Shown in pieces: positions 7,124 to 14,486 of a stretch of 21,154 bases of DNA (positions are counted from its first letter, which is position 1; each line of letters starts with the position of its first letter). The position numbers and the translations under genes are program-made. Under the pieces are notes generated by a model. It searched no databases, was not told the origin of the DNA, and saw only the letters and a program-made list of their open reading frames with translations. This DNA comes from a virus: the IMG/VR virus record IMGVR_UViG_3300046007_004036, positions 1 to 21,154 of that record; one strand, given 5' to 3'.

Positions 7124-8350
7124 ATGGCAACCAGTAAACCTTACATATTAGGTGGACAATCATTTCAAACTGAAGTTAATGAAGATGCTTCCACCGTAAA
7201 AAGACTTCCGGTTGTTCCTTACACACAACAAGAAGTTAACTCAGCAACCGCAACGGGAAATTTAAATTCCGATGGGTCAATAAGTTATGCCAATGTGTAT
7301 GGCAAAGGAAACTATGAACAATTAGCTGCTCCAGATGAGTGGATGAATTCATTATCTAATGATGCAACTTATTGGAACACAATTAATCAATCAATAGGTG
7401 GAGAGAATCTTAATCTATCTTTTGATCCAAATTTAAATCTTACTGGTGGAGTATTGTCAACAAACACAGATACTAATGGAGGAAGCACTTCAGCAGATGC
7501 TTCAGGTGATTTAAGATACCCTTTAAGTAATGATGGTAGTTATGATTACTTAAAGATAAGCACTCACGAATTGAATAGATTTGAAAGTTTACTTGGAGAA
7601 GGTCAACAAGGATTTAAATTACAAAGTCCAGATGAAAGACTTAGTGGGTCAATAGGACCCACTATTGTTTTACCAATGCAACCAGGAATATCGGACAGCA
7701 ATTCTGTTGATTGGGGATCAGATCAATTAAATCCACTTCAATTAGCTGGTGCAAGATTGGGTGCTGGTTTAATAGAAAATCTTTCAAAATTTAACTTTGG
7801 TGCTGCAGGATCCGATGCTCTAGAAAGTATAAGATCAAGTCTAAGTCAAGCTGGATTATCAATAGACCCTAGTGATATTATCACATACTTCGCAGGACAA
7901 GCAGTAGGAGCAAATATTTTTACTCGTTCTACAGGTAAAGTGATAAACCCCAACCTCGAATTGCTATTCAGAGGACCTCAACTTAGATCATTCAATTATA
8001 ACTATACATTTACCCCTAGAAGTAGTAAAGAAGCTGTTGTAGTTAAAAAAATAATAAGGCATCTGAAAAAATACATGGCAGTAAGAAAAGAAGATCCAGG
8101 ACTATTTTTAAAAACTCCACATGTTTTCAAATTGAGTTACATATATTCTGAGGGTGGACAGCATCCATTCTTAAATAAAATTAAACCATGTGCTCTCACA
8201 AACTTGAATGTAGAATATACTCCAGATGGAAGTTATATGACATATAAAGATGGTTCAATGACATCTTACACCGTATCAATGCAATTCTCCGAACTGACTC
8301 CAATTTACGAAAGTGATTATCAAGATTCAGATAACGATATGGGATTCTAA
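7124..8350 (+). CDS. 48: Baseplate tail-tube cap gp48
   Basis: A 408-aa protein, similar in size to T4 gp48 (364). The C-terminal half carries the signature NLELLFRGPQLRSFNYNYTFTPR followed by a basic helix (VVKKIIRHLKKYM), then FKLSYIYSEGG, CALTNLNVEYTPDGSYMTY and TVSMQFSELTPIY. These define the tube-like domain shared by gp48 and related proteins. In T4, gp48 caps the hub and forms the platform on which the tail tube polymerises. The N-terminal 150 residues are Asn/Gly/Ser-rich and probably specific to cyanophages. The predicted ribosome-binding site is weak. The gene is followed after 2 bases by gp53, so both come from the same late message. Confidence 0.88.
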   Translation: MATSKPYILGGQSFQTEVNEDASTVKRLPVVPYTQQEVNSATATGNLNSDGSISYANVYGKGNYEQLAAPDEWMNSLSNDATYWNTINQSIGGENLNLSFDPNLNLTGGVLSTNTDTNGGSTSADASGDLRYPLSNDGSYDYLKISTHELNRFESLLGEGQQGFKLQSPDERLSGSIGPTIVLPMQPGISDSNSVDWGSDQLNPLQLAGARLGAGLIENLSKFNFGAAGSDALESIRSSLSQAGLSIDPSDIITYFAGQAVGANIFTRSTGKVINPNLELLFRGPQLRSFNYNYTFTPRSSKEAVVVKKIIRHLKKYMAVRKEDPGLFLKTPHVFKLSYIYSEGGQHPFLNKIKPCALTNLNVEYTPDGSYMTYKDGSMTSYTVSMQFSELTPIYESDYQDSDNDMGF

Positions 8351-8352
8351 AA

Positions 8353-9366
8353 ATGGCAAGACCTTACTTCAGACAAGTACCTAACTTTGAATATGTCAAT
8401 CGTAATGCAGATAATCTTGACATCTCAAATTATATTGAAGTAAAGAACCTTTTCAAGAAGGGAAAACTTCGTGAAGATATTTTTGGTAATCTAAACTTCT
8501 TCACAAAGTATAAGATCGTTGGTGATGAAAGACCTGATAATATTGCATATAAACTTTACAATGATTCAACATTAGATTGGGTTGTTCTTTTATCAAACAA
8601 CATTCTCAATATTCAAACTGAATGGCCGATGTCACAATCGGTATTCGATAAAGTAATGTTAGAAAAGTATGGTTCTTATGAGGAACTCTATTCAGGAGTT
8701 CATCACTATGAAACTATAGAAGTTAAGAACTCTAGAGGTATTACAGTTCTTCCTGGTGGATTAAGAACACCAAGCACATGGAGGACAAATGGAAACTTCA
8801 TTCAAGCAACAAGAACAAATATATCACAAATTTTTGCAGGAAGTGCTGGCATTCCATCCACAACTGTCACTGTAACTTTAAATAATGGTATTCAAGGACT
8901 AAGAGTTGGAGATCAAGTAAGTGTAAACAACGTATCGGAGTTTGTATTCAATGGTAGATTTATAGTAACTTCAGTTATTGCTCCATTCGATGATATTGCT
9001 GTCGTATTTACTTATGAACTACCATCTATTCCAGCAGTTGCAGATCCAACGATCAATGAAACAGAAGAAGTTATATTTACTATTGAAGGAAACATTGGAG
9101 TTGGTAACGCATATTACTATGAATACTATGATGATGGTCTTGGTTATTATGTAACCTTACCTTCTACGGAAATTGTTACTGCGGTGACCAATCACGAGTA
9201 TGAATATCAAATCGAAGATGCTAAAAGAAATATTTTTGCACTGAAACCACAATATCTAAATGTAGTCTTTAATGACCTTGATGATATCATGCCATACAAA
9301 AAAGGTGGTGATCAATTTGTGACCACCACCCTGAAGAAAGGAGATAATATTAGACTGTTTGAGTAA
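8353..9366 (+). CDS. 53: Baseplate wedge subunit gp53, with extra beta-rich insert
   Basis: A 337-aa protein. Residues about 1-120 match T4 gp53: FFTKYKIVGDERPDNIAYKLYNDSTLDWVVLLSNNI then EWPMSQSVFDKVMLEKYGS. The C-terminus (EDAKRNIFALKPQYLNVVFNDLDDIM) matches the family's final helical region. T4 gp53 has only 196 residues. The difference is a beta-strand-rich insert at about 130-250 (TVTVTLNNGIQGLRVGDQVSVNN and onward) that looks like a small sandwich or OB-type domain. In T4, gp53 joins wedges around the hub. Its stop (TAA, 9364-9366) directly touches the gp32 stop on the other strand. The coding sequence near the end also encodes an antisense terminator for gp32 at 9298-9330. Confidence 0.88.
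   Translation: MARPYFRQVPNFEYVNRNADNLDISNYIEVKNLFKKGKLREDIFGNLNFFTKYKIVGDERPDNIAYKLYNDSTLDWVVLLSNNILNIQTEWPMSQSVFDKVMLEKYGSYEELYSGVHHYETIEVKNSRGITVLPGGLRTPSTWRTNGNFIQATRTNISQIFAGSAGIPSTTVTVTLNNGIQGLRVGDQVSVNNVSEFVFNGRFIVTSVIAPFDDIAVVFTYELPSIPAVADPTINETEEVIFTIEGNIGVGNAYYYEYYDDGLGYYVTLPSTEIVTAVTNHEYEYQIEDAKRNIFALKPQYLNVVFNDLDDIMPYKKGGDQFVTTTLKKGDNIRLFE
9298..9330 (-). terminator. Intrinsic terminator of gp32, embedded in the gp53 coding region
   Basis: On the minus strand an 11-bp stem (GGTGGTGGTCA with TGATCACCACC, one G-U pair) encloses a 5-base loop and is followed at once by six T. On the plus strand the wobble pair becomes an A-C mismatch and no T run follows, so it works leftward. It lies 37 bp beyond the gp32 stop codon. 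Confidence 0.85.
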
Positions 9367-10302
9367 TCAGTCTTCTGCCAACCTCTGGAAATAACTCAGA
9401 GCATCATCTTCATCTTCATCAGAAGTCTCAATCTTAGGAAGTGAAGGAGACTTACTGCGAGCAAAAGACTGCTCCAGTTCTGCGATTACACTCTCTTCCT
9501 TAGAAGGAGTTTGAGTGTAAGAGTCATACTCATCTTCCTGTTCTTGGACAGCGGCACGAGCAGACTTCTGACCCAGAACATACTTCAGACGCTTTTCAAG
9601 ATCTTCATACGATTTGAATTGATCAGGAGCAACGATTGCAGAGAGAGAATACTCTTTCTTCCACAGTGCTTCCAGTGCGTCATCATCATCCATAAGTGCA
9701 GAAGGAGAATCGAACTCAGACTTATCGTAATTCCAGTAACCTTCTACCTTACGAATCTTCAGACGGAAGTTAGCACCACCCCAGAAGTCAAAAGGATTGA
9801 TGGGTTCTTCATCTTCAAACTCGGGTTGCATAGCATTCAGAATCTTATCAAAGATCTTCTTACCGAACTTGAACAGGAAGACTTTACCTTCGTTCTCAGG
9901 ATGAGCAGGATCTTTGATCACATAGATGTTGCTATAGTAAGACAGTTTACGCTTCTGCTTACGGACAGTCTCTTTGTCCTTATCACTACCACTGTTCCAG
10001 AGTTCACGATTGTGCTCAGACACAGGATCTTTCTGACCAATTGTAGTCAGAGAGTTCTCAATGTACCAACCACCATTGCCTTGGAAAGCATGTGAATACA
10101 TTTTTACCCAGGGAAGTTCTTCACCTTCAGGTGCAGGAAGAAAACGGATGATTGCAGAACCAACACCGGTCTTATCCATTTCTGGTTTCCAGAAACGTTC
10201 ATCAGCACCACCAGAACCAGTGTTCATTTTCTCTACTTCCTTCACCAGTTTCTCGGTGAGAGAACCCAGTTTGGATTGCTTTTTCAGATTTTCAAAAGAC
10301 AT
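9367..10302 (-). CDS. 32: Single-stranded DNA-binding protein gp32, without zinc cysteines
   Basis: A 311-aa protein (T4 gp32 is 301). It has a basic N-terminus (MSFENLKKQSKLGSL, the cooperativity domain), core phrases IIRFLPAPEGEELPWVKMYSHAF, SYYSNIYVIKDPAHPENEGKVFLFKFGKKIFDKI and FWGGANFRLKI, and an acidic tail (ETSDEDEDDALSYF). It coats single-stranded DNA in replication, recombination and repair. T4 gp32 binds zinc through one His and three Cys; here the aligned stretch TTIGQKDPVSEHNREL has no Cys, and the whole protein has none. The start has GAGG with good spacing. It ends against the gp53 stop with no intergenic base; its terminator lies within gp53. Confidence 0.95.
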   Translation of the reverse strand: MSFENLKKQSKLGSLTEKLVKEVEKMNTGSGGADERFWKPEMDKTGVGSAIIRFLPAPEGEELPWVKMYSHAFQGNGGWYIENSLTTIGQKDPVSEHNRELWNSGSDKDKETVRKQKRKLSYYSNIYVIKDPAHPENEGKVFLFKFGKKIFDKILNAMQPEFEDEEPINPFDFWGGANFRLKIRKVEGYWNYDKSEFDSPSALMDDDDALEALWKKEYSLSAIVAPDQFKSYEDLEKRLKYVLGQKSARAAVQEQEDEYDSYTQTPSKEESVIAELEQSFARSKSPSLPKIETSDEDEDDALSYFQRLAED

Positions 10303-10350
10303 TTGTATACCTCGGATTGTTTGGATTTGGCCTTTGTGTACCCCATCAGT

Positions 10351-10695
10351 TTACAGGTCGGAACCCGTATTGTCAATGCGTTCCTTCATGGTTTCAAGAA
10401 GTTTTTCCATGTTATTAAAGATGATACTCATATCAACATGAGGAGGAAGACCCATCATTTGTGCTGACTCTTTGATTCTTTCTTTCATCTTGATTGCTTC
10501 AGGATCATCAGAAAGTTTCAAACGAGTATAAAGAATCTGCTGTTTGTTCAGCAGTTTCTCTAAGAGAGCAACATGAAACAATTTTTCCTCTTTAGACATA
10601 CGAGGAAATTCAAAAACATTTCTATAAACATCTTCCTGAAGTTCAGAAATTTCAGCCATCTCAGCACGGACGACTTCAGAATCAAAAAAACTCAT
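10351..10695 (-). CDS. DUF1825-like helical protein between gp59 and gp32
   Basis: A 114-aa, mostly helical protein beginning MSFFDSEVVRAEMAEISELQ, with MSKEEKLFHVALLEKLLNKQQILYTRLKLSDDPEA in the middle. This resembles what I recall of the cyanobacterial family DUF1825 (FFDSEIV start, LSDD motif), also present in cyanophages. The function of the family is not known to me. It overlaps the gp59 stop by 4 bases (ATGA) and is followed after 48 bases by gp32, so it is part of the replication operon. A host-derived origin is inference. I do not see a DNA-binding motif. The family name is from memory and should be treated as provisional. Confidence 0.6.
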   Translation of the reverse strand: MSFFDSEVVRAEMAEISELQEDVYRNVFEFPRMSKEEKLFHVALLEKLLNKQQILYTRLKLSDDPEAIKMKERIKESAQMMGLPPHVDMSIIFNNMEKLLETMKERIDNTGSDL

Positions 10696-11282
10696 GTTCC
10701 TCCAACAATTTGTTTGAGTATCTTTTTATAATGGAATACATCTATATGTAGGAACGGAGAATATTTTTTCATTTTTAAACTGACGGTTTCCCACACAGGA
10801 TCTTTTAATTTCTTATCAAAATCTTTCCCGAACAGGAATATTTTGTCATATATCACCATTGTTTCCAGACTAATTTTACCGATCAGGAAACTTTTTAGAA
10901 GTTGTGGATGTCCTTTTGAACAGTCAAACACTTCTTCAAATTTATTTTCAAATAATTGTTGCGACTCTTCCTTAAACAAGTAAGAAAGAGACTGTATTCT
11001 TTTTTGCCAAGACTTATATCTTGTTTCTCCTTCTTTAATCAGTTCACCAATCCATACCGTCTGAGGATCAGTGCAACTAATAAAGTTTGCAACAAAAAAA
11101 TCTATGACTTCTTTATCTTCTTTTTGTCTGGATAACTTCTCAAACCAGTATCGATCCTTTCGTTTATAAAAGGATTGAAGAGATGCACGACTTTTACCTT
11201 GATACTTGTGATAATCATAAGAATCTTTCGTAAAGTGATTCTTCAGAGCAAGGTAAGTCTTATAGGTATCAAAAGGCACCAT
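10692..11282 (-). CDS. 59: Helicase loader gp59
   Basis: A 196-aa protein (T4 gp59 is 217). It is all-helical by composition and keeps the family layout: YKTYLALKNHF near the start, FYKRKDRYWFEKLSRQKEDKEVIDFFVANFISC, VWIGEL, and a C-terminal KISLETMVIYDKIF then DPVWETVSLKMKKYSPFLHID. In T4, gp59 binds forked DNA and gp32 and loads the gp41 helicase onto gp32-coated strands, linking recombination to replication start. It lies between gp33 and gp32, close to the T4 order. The ATG at 11282 has no clear Shine-Dalgarno sequence, only a T run just upstream. It overlaps the next gene by 4 bases. Confidence 0.88.
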   Translation of the reverse strand: MVPFDTYKTYLALKNHFTKDSYDYHKYQGKSRASLQSFYKRKDRYWFEKLSRQKEDKEVIDFFVANFISCTDPQTVWIGELIKEGETRYKSWQKRIQSLSYLFKEESQQLFENKFEEVFDCSKGHPQLLKSFLIGKISLETMVIYDKIFLFGKDFDKKLKDPVWETVSLKMKKYSPFLHIDVFHYKKILKQIVGGT

Positions 11283-11338
11283 TCAAAAAAAGTAATATAA
11301 GGATTTTTACCGGGAAAATTTTTCCACCTAAAATGGAA

Positions 11339-11596
11339 TCAAAACACTAATCTAGCACGAGAAGTTTTCTTCAAGAAGTTTAACTCCATAGCCTCATACT
11401 TAATCTTTTCCTTCAATGGTTTTGAAATAAGTTTTGGAACAGACTCTACATCGATACTATTCTTCTCACAGAAGTGAACGATAGCATCAATGTAATTCAT
11501 GTCTTCATTATGTTGCACGAGATTCTCAATCTCTTGGGCAAACCGAGAAGGGCAGAAAAACTTATTCTCTAATGCTTTTTCTAATTCATTCTCCAT
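11339..11596 (-). CDS. 33: Late promoter transcription coactivator gp33
   Basis: An 85-aa protein from the chosen ATG. The C-terminal half, DAIVHFCEKNSIDVESVPKLISKP followed by LKEKIKYEAMELNFL, lines up with T4 gp33 (112 aa). In T4, gp33 bridges host RNA polymerase to the gp45 sliding clamp and, with sigma-like gp55, drives transcription from TATAAATA promoters. Such boxes occur in this window, so the pieces fit. I chose the ATG at 11596 with AGG four bases upstream. A TTG at 11620 with GAGG at good spacing is an alternative and would add eight residues. The preceding gene ends 71 bases upstream; there is no obvious dedicated promoter in the gap. Confidence 0.85.
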   Translation of the reverse strand: MENELEKALENKFFCPSRFAQEIENLVQHNEDMNYIDAIVHFCEKNSIDVESVPKLISKPLKEKIKYEAMELNFLKKTSRARLVF

Positions 11597-11666
11597 TTGA
11601 CCTAACACAGTGATGTACAATCTTTTTCCTCAACTTTTATTCATTCTAACACAAAGAAATTTAAAG

Positions 11667-12341
11667 TCAAGAAACTTGTTCTAGTTTATCGTTGACAAAT
11701 TTCTTGATGTATTGTGTAAGTAGTCTGATGTATTTTGTTTTGTCGTATTCTTCGTAGACTTCTACTTCTCCGTTTTCGCAAGTCATGATAATCACAAACT
11801 TCTTTACGGATAATCCAGTGAGTTCATGAAGCATACATGCATACGCACAACACTGAACGAAGTATCCATCAATCCACTCTCGTGGTTTTGGTTGTTTAGA
11901 AGTCTTAAAATCGATGATTGAAAGTTCCCCGTCAAATTCTGCAATACAATCTACAGTACCAGCAACACCTAAGTATTGACTATAAAGAGAACCTTCAAGA
12001 GCATAAATGTTATTTATACGATCAAGAGCAGGTTTCGCAATCTTAAACAAGTGTTCTGAGATTGGTTGAACAGTTGGAAGATCTAAGTTCTTAAGGTGAT
12101 GTTCAATTAAAGTATGAGCATCAGTTCCACGACTTGTTGCCTTACGAGTAATCTTATCTGCTTCCTCGTTCCCAACTCTTTCACGCCAAGCAGCAAACTT
12201 TTCTTTATTGAAGTGACTGATGACAGAGGTGATAGAAACAAACTTTTGCAGTTCATCACTATCACCTACTTTATAATAACGAACTCCATCAATCATTTCC
12301 CTCTCAAGAGAAGGGAGATTCAATTCAACATGATTAAACAT
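11667..12341 (-). CDS. PD-(D/E)XK family exonuclease
   Basis: A 224-aa protein with a RecB/Cas4/MGME1-type nuclease core. A helix with RGTDAHTLIEHHL (about 71-83) is followed by GTVDCIAEF (Asp131), SIIDFKTSKQPK (Asp144, Lys146) and YFVQCCAYACML, the usual conserved Gln helix. Such enzymes cleave DNA with Mg2+ at Asp/Glu/Lys centres and often process ends in recombination or degrade host DNA. It lies directly downstream of phoH, whose TGA shares a base with this ATG (TGATG), so the two are coupled. The fold and active site are seen in the sequence; the exact substrate cannot be read from it. A TATAAATA occurs inside the gene at 12018-12011. Confidence 0.85.
   Translation of the reverse strand: MFNHVELNLPSLEREMIDGVRYYKVGDSDELQKFVSITSVISHFNKEKFAAWRERVGNEEADKITRKATSRGTDAHTLIEHHLKNLDLPTVQPISEHLFKIAKPALDRINNIYALEGSLYSQYLGVAGTVDCIAEFDGELSIIDFKTSKQPKPREWIDGYFVQCCAYACMLHELTGLSVKKFVIIMTCENGEVEVYEEYDKTKYIRLLTQYIKKFVNDKLEQVS
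12011..12018 (-). promoter_or_regulatory. Possible internal late promoter
   Basis: An exact TATAAATA on the minus strand, inside the nuclease gene, about 415 bases upstream of gp33. It may be chance within coding sequence, but it is a full match and faces gp33, gp59 and gp32. Confidence 0.25.
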
Positions 12342-13090
12342 CAGAGATTCAATTCCATTTTTGCGATGATGTATTCTTTACACAGTCCAGAACGAACAAT
12401 ATCTTCTGCTCCAAATTCAATCATATCAAAAGAAGGCATGACTCTCAGAATTCTCATAAAGTCAACGATACCATTACGTTCGTTAGTCTTTACAAGGTCT
12501 GACTGAGTTGCATCACCACAGAACATAATTTTAGAGTTCTCACCAACACGAGTAATAATACTATCGAGTTCGTGGAAATTCAAGTTTTGGAATTCATCTA
12601 CAAGAATAATTGCATTGTCCAGAGTAGTTCCCCGAATAAAAGAAGTACTCCAAAAACTAATCGTTCCTTGAGTTTTGAGGTTTCCATAGAGCATTTCGAA
12701 AGCAGAATCGTCTGGCATCTCAAACATGTATTTCACCATGTTCTTATAAGGAATCTGATAAAGACTTGACTTGTCCTCATGATCTCCAGGTAGGAATCCA
12801 ATCTCACGAGTTGCTACCAGAGAACGGACAAGATAGATTTTTTCATAAGGAGTTTTCTCATCAAGAACATCACGTAGAGCATTATAAAGTGTGATGAAAG
12901 TCTTACCAGTACCTGCGGCACCATAAGCAACTAAGTTCTGTTCAAGTTTATATGCCTTAAATAATGCTTCCTGATTGTCAGTAAGAGGCTCAATCGTCTT
13001 CATTATATCGAGATTGATTGGCTTCTTGCGTTTCATTTGTCTGTTACTCATTCCAAATGGTACAGGATTCGGTGCTCTTTTACGTGCCAT
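12341..13090 (-). CDS. phoH: PhoH-like P-loop ATPase
   Basis: A 249-aa protein. After a basic N-terminal tail it has Walker A GAAGTGKT (57-64), Walker B AIILVDEFQN, and a sensor-like motif KIMFCGDATQSD, the standard PhoH order. It also has VRSLVATREIGFLPGDHEDK, matching the conserved PhoH phrase VRPAVEAGEKLGFLPGD. PhoH family proteins are ATPases with helicase-like or RNA-linked activity. The gene is common in cyanophages, where it is linked to host phosphate status, though its job in infection is not settled. It precedes the nuclease gene with overlapping stop and start. No PHO-box-like repeat is evident upstream. Confidence 0.93.
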   Translation of the reverse strand: MARKRAPNPVPFGMSNRQMKRKKPINLDIMKTIEPLTDNQEALFKAYKLEQNLVAYGAAGTGKTFITLYNALRDVLDEKTPYEKIYLVRSLVATREIGFLPGDHEDKSSLYQIPYKNMVKYMFEMPDDSAFEMLYGNLKTQGTISFWSTSFIRGTTLDNAIILVDEFQNLNFHELDSIITRVGENSKIMFCGDATQSDLVKTNERNGIVDFMRILRVMPSFDMIEFGAEDIVRSGLCKEYIIAKMELNL

Positions 13091-13093
13091 ATA

Positions 13094-13342
13094 TTAAATT
13101 TTAAAAGGTTTTACAGTTGCTCCAGGCATTTTTGAAGCTTTACGAAGAACTTCATTCCACCCTGGATTTTTCTTTACAAGTTTCTCTTGCCACTCACCAA
13201 CTTCACCAACTCCTGCACATCCCTGAGACCAATCTTTGTCCCAATCTGGATTATCTTTTCTCCATTGTTCATAGTCAGCAACTGACATGACAAGTTCTTG
13301 TGTATCACCTGTCTTTAAATTTTTAACTGGATATACTGGCAT
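13094..13342 (-). CDS. Small conserved protein, FmdB-like N-terminus without cysteines
   Basis: An 82-aa protein from the ATG at 13342. An upstream extension in the same frame exists, but it reads as hydrophobic shadow translation antiparallel to nothing known and overlaps thyX, so it is rejected. It begins MPVYPVKNLKTGDTQELVMS and continues ADYEQWRKDNPDWDKDW, ending basic (GATVKPFKI). The start resembles FmdB-type zinc ribbons (MPxYxY) but the metal-binding Cys pairs are missing. Function unknown. It follows thyX by 25 bases. A late-type box (AATAAATA) overlapping the thyX stop lies just upstream, so it may be made late. Confidence 0.7.
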   Translation of the reverse strand: MPVYPVKNLKTGDTQELVMSVADYEQWRKDNPDWDKDWSQGCAGVGEVGEWQEKLVKKNPGWNEVLRKASKMPGATVKPFKI

Positions 13343-13364
13343 TGTTAAGAATAATGTATAGGGA

Positions 13365-13372
13365 TATTTATT
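13365..13372 (-). promoter_or_regulatory. Late-type promoter overlapping the thyX stop codon
   Basis: The minus strand reads AATAAATA; the TAA within it (13370-13368) is the thyX stop. It lies 22 bases before the ATG of the 82-aa gene, the same arrangement as at gp26. Confidence 0.4.
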
Positions 13373-14087
13373 CGATAGTAATAGAAGGTGCATCAGAACA
13401 CTCAGAGCATCCTTCACGAGTCCAACCAAGTGCTTCAGATACAGAAGGGAACTGACAAGTGAAGATACAACGAACCAGTTCAGCAATCTCCATGTGTTCC
13501 TTCTGTGTACCGTGAGCAGAACGCAGATCGATGTAGTGTATCCATGACCTTACAGAACCGGTCATATAGAGTCTTGTAGGAGTCGCCAAGGGCAGTACGA
13601 ACCTTGCACACTCCTTTGCCACACCTTTCTCCAGAAGACGATTGTAGAGTCTCAGACCCTGCTCAAAATGAACACGAATATCTTCTGTCAGAGTCAGTTT
13701 CAAATAATCAGGAATATCATCAATACTGTTCTGACGATTCTTAGTATCCTGACGACGAAGTTCAGGAAGAGGAATAGTCTTGTTCAGAAGATTTGCATCA
13801 GCATACCGTTGCGAAAATTCTTGATATGTGAAAGAACGGTGCCGAAGGATTTGAGCTGCTAGACCACGAGTAGTATTAATTTCTACTGTCATACTTGCTT
13901 GCTCAAAGATGCTCCAGTGTTGGTGTTGAATACAATACTTAAGTAGTCCAGAGAACTTTTCGTTCTCCTGATTTGCAGGGTTACTTACACGAGCACAATA
14001 TGCCATGTGCTTTTCTGCGTCAGGAGTAACACTGATTAATTTTACTTCTGGTTTCATAAACTCAAATTCTTCAATCTGGGTATCCAT
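13368..14087 (-). CDS. thyX: Flavin-dependent thymidylate synthase ThyX
   Basis: A 239-aa protein with the ThyX signature RHRSFTYQEFSQRYA (residues 82 onward; RHRxxSxxxxSxR type with Thr-Tyr in the middle), plus QHWSIFEQASMTVEI and CARFVLPLATPTRLYMTGSVRSWIHYIDLR near the C-terminus. It makes dTMP from dUMP with FAD and methylene-tetrahydrofolate, supporting phage DNA synthesis. I chose the ATG at 14087 because GAGG lies 6 bases before it; a later ATG at 14057 (MKPEVKLISV) fits the shortest family members but has no good ribosome site. The start overlaps the end of the 56-aa gene by 17 bases. The last 25 residues are Cys/Ser-rich (GCSECSDAPS). Confidence 0.95.
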   Translation of the reverse strand: MDTQIEEFEFMKPEVKLISVTPDAEKHMAYCARVSNPANQENEKFSGLLKYCIQHQHWSIFEQASMTVEINTTRGLAAQILRHRSFTYQEFSQRYADANLLNKTIPLPELRRQDTKNRQNSIDDIPDYLKLTLTEDIRVHFEQGLRLYNRLLEKGVAKECARFVLPLATPTRLYMTGSVRSWIHYIDLRSAHGTQKEHMEIAELVRCIFTCQFPSVSEALGWTREGCSECSDAPSITIE

Positions 14088-14241
14088 CATCGTCCTCAAA
14101 GATTTCATCGTAGTCGGTAAGGTGAGGAGCAACGTCCTCATAGTTTAAATAGGAATCTGTATCAGAATAAACTTCTGACTTAAGACAATCAACAAGAGAT
14201 TCCAGATTCCTAATGATTAACTTTAGTTTTTCTTTGTCCAT
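14071..14241 (-). CDS. Small acidic protein, unknown
   Basis: A 56-aa protein starting MDKEKLKLIIRNLESLVDCL and ending with a very acidic stretch (DYDEIFEDDDGYPD). GGAGG lies 8 bases before the chosen ATG (14241). Longer readings from upstream starts are less likely because they cross the T run of the terminator at 14273-14300. The N-terminal part looks helical. It overlaps thyX by 17 bases and is probably co-transcribed with it. No family recognised. Confidence 0.65.
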   Translation of the reverse strand: MDKEKLKLIIRNLESLVDCLKSEVYSDTDSYLNYEDVAPHLTDYDEIFEDDDGYPD

Positions 14242-14272
14242 CTCATGAACCTCCACAAAGGTAATTATAAGC

Positions 14273-14300
14273 AAAAAAAAGAGGGGAGTCAAGTCCCCTC
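14273..14300 (-). terminator. Intrinsic terminator after the riboswitch peptide operon
   Basis: On the minus strand GAGGGGA and TCCCCTC form a 7-bp GC-rich stem with a 6-base loop, followed by eight T. It lies 5 bases after the stop of the 28-aa ORF. Confidence 0.9.
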
Positions 14301-14304
14301 TGAT

Positions 14305-14391
14305 TCATTTCTTCAATAATAAAATCTCAAAGTAAATTAAAAAAATGAATGCCGTCGATGCTCCAGTGATTGCAGCAATAGTAGCAATCAT
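14305..14391 (-). CDS. Tiny single-span membrane peptide (28 aa)
   Basis: Encodes MIATIAAITGASTAFIFL and ten more residues ending in LLLKK: one hydrophobic helix with a short basic end. AGGAG lies 7 bases before the ATG, and the ATG overlaps the stop of the 32-aa ORF (ATGA). The size and topology are like small photosystem or cytochrome b6f subunits, but I see no match to any of them. The Shine-Dalgarno sequence, the overlap and the terminator directly afterwards support a real gene. Function unknown. Confidence 0.55.
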   Translation of the reverse strand: MIATIAAITGASTAFIFLIYFEILLLKK

Positions 14392-14486
14392 TTTCCTGCT
14401 CCTGCATTTACAAGAAGTGCCTGGTGACGGCGTTGTTCCTTTTGCTTCTGCTCTTTAATGAGTTGAAGTGCATTAAGTTTTTTCAC
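14388..14486 (-). CDS. Small basic helical peptide (32 aa), GTG start
   Basis: Starts at GTG, which overlaps the TGA of the DUF4278-like gene (GTGA), with AGGAGG 7 bases upstream. The product begins MKKLNALQLIKEQKQKEQRR and is a Lys/Gln/Arg-rich helix ending NAGAGK. The ribosome site is the strongest in this small operon, and it is coupled to both neighbours by 4-base overlaps. No family recognised. A purely regulatory or coupling role cannot be excluded. Confidence 0.5.
   Translation of the reverse strand: MKKLNALQLIKEQKQKEQRRHQALLVNAGAGK

Noticed and set aside
9352-9373. Small plus-strand hairpin (AGACTG with CAGTCT) at the gp53 stop as a rightward terminator
   Set aside because: Only 6 bp with a 10-base loop and no T run; too weak to claim.
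9511-10441. Long plus-strand ORFs opposite gp32
   Set aside because: gp32 is certain on the minus strand; the antisense frames have no ribosome site and no recognisable protein features.
13343-13486. Upstream extension of the 82-aa gene to 130 codons
   Set aside because: It overlaps thyX by over 100 bases in another frame and reads as a Leu-rich artefact; the ATG at 13342 gives the natural MPVY start.
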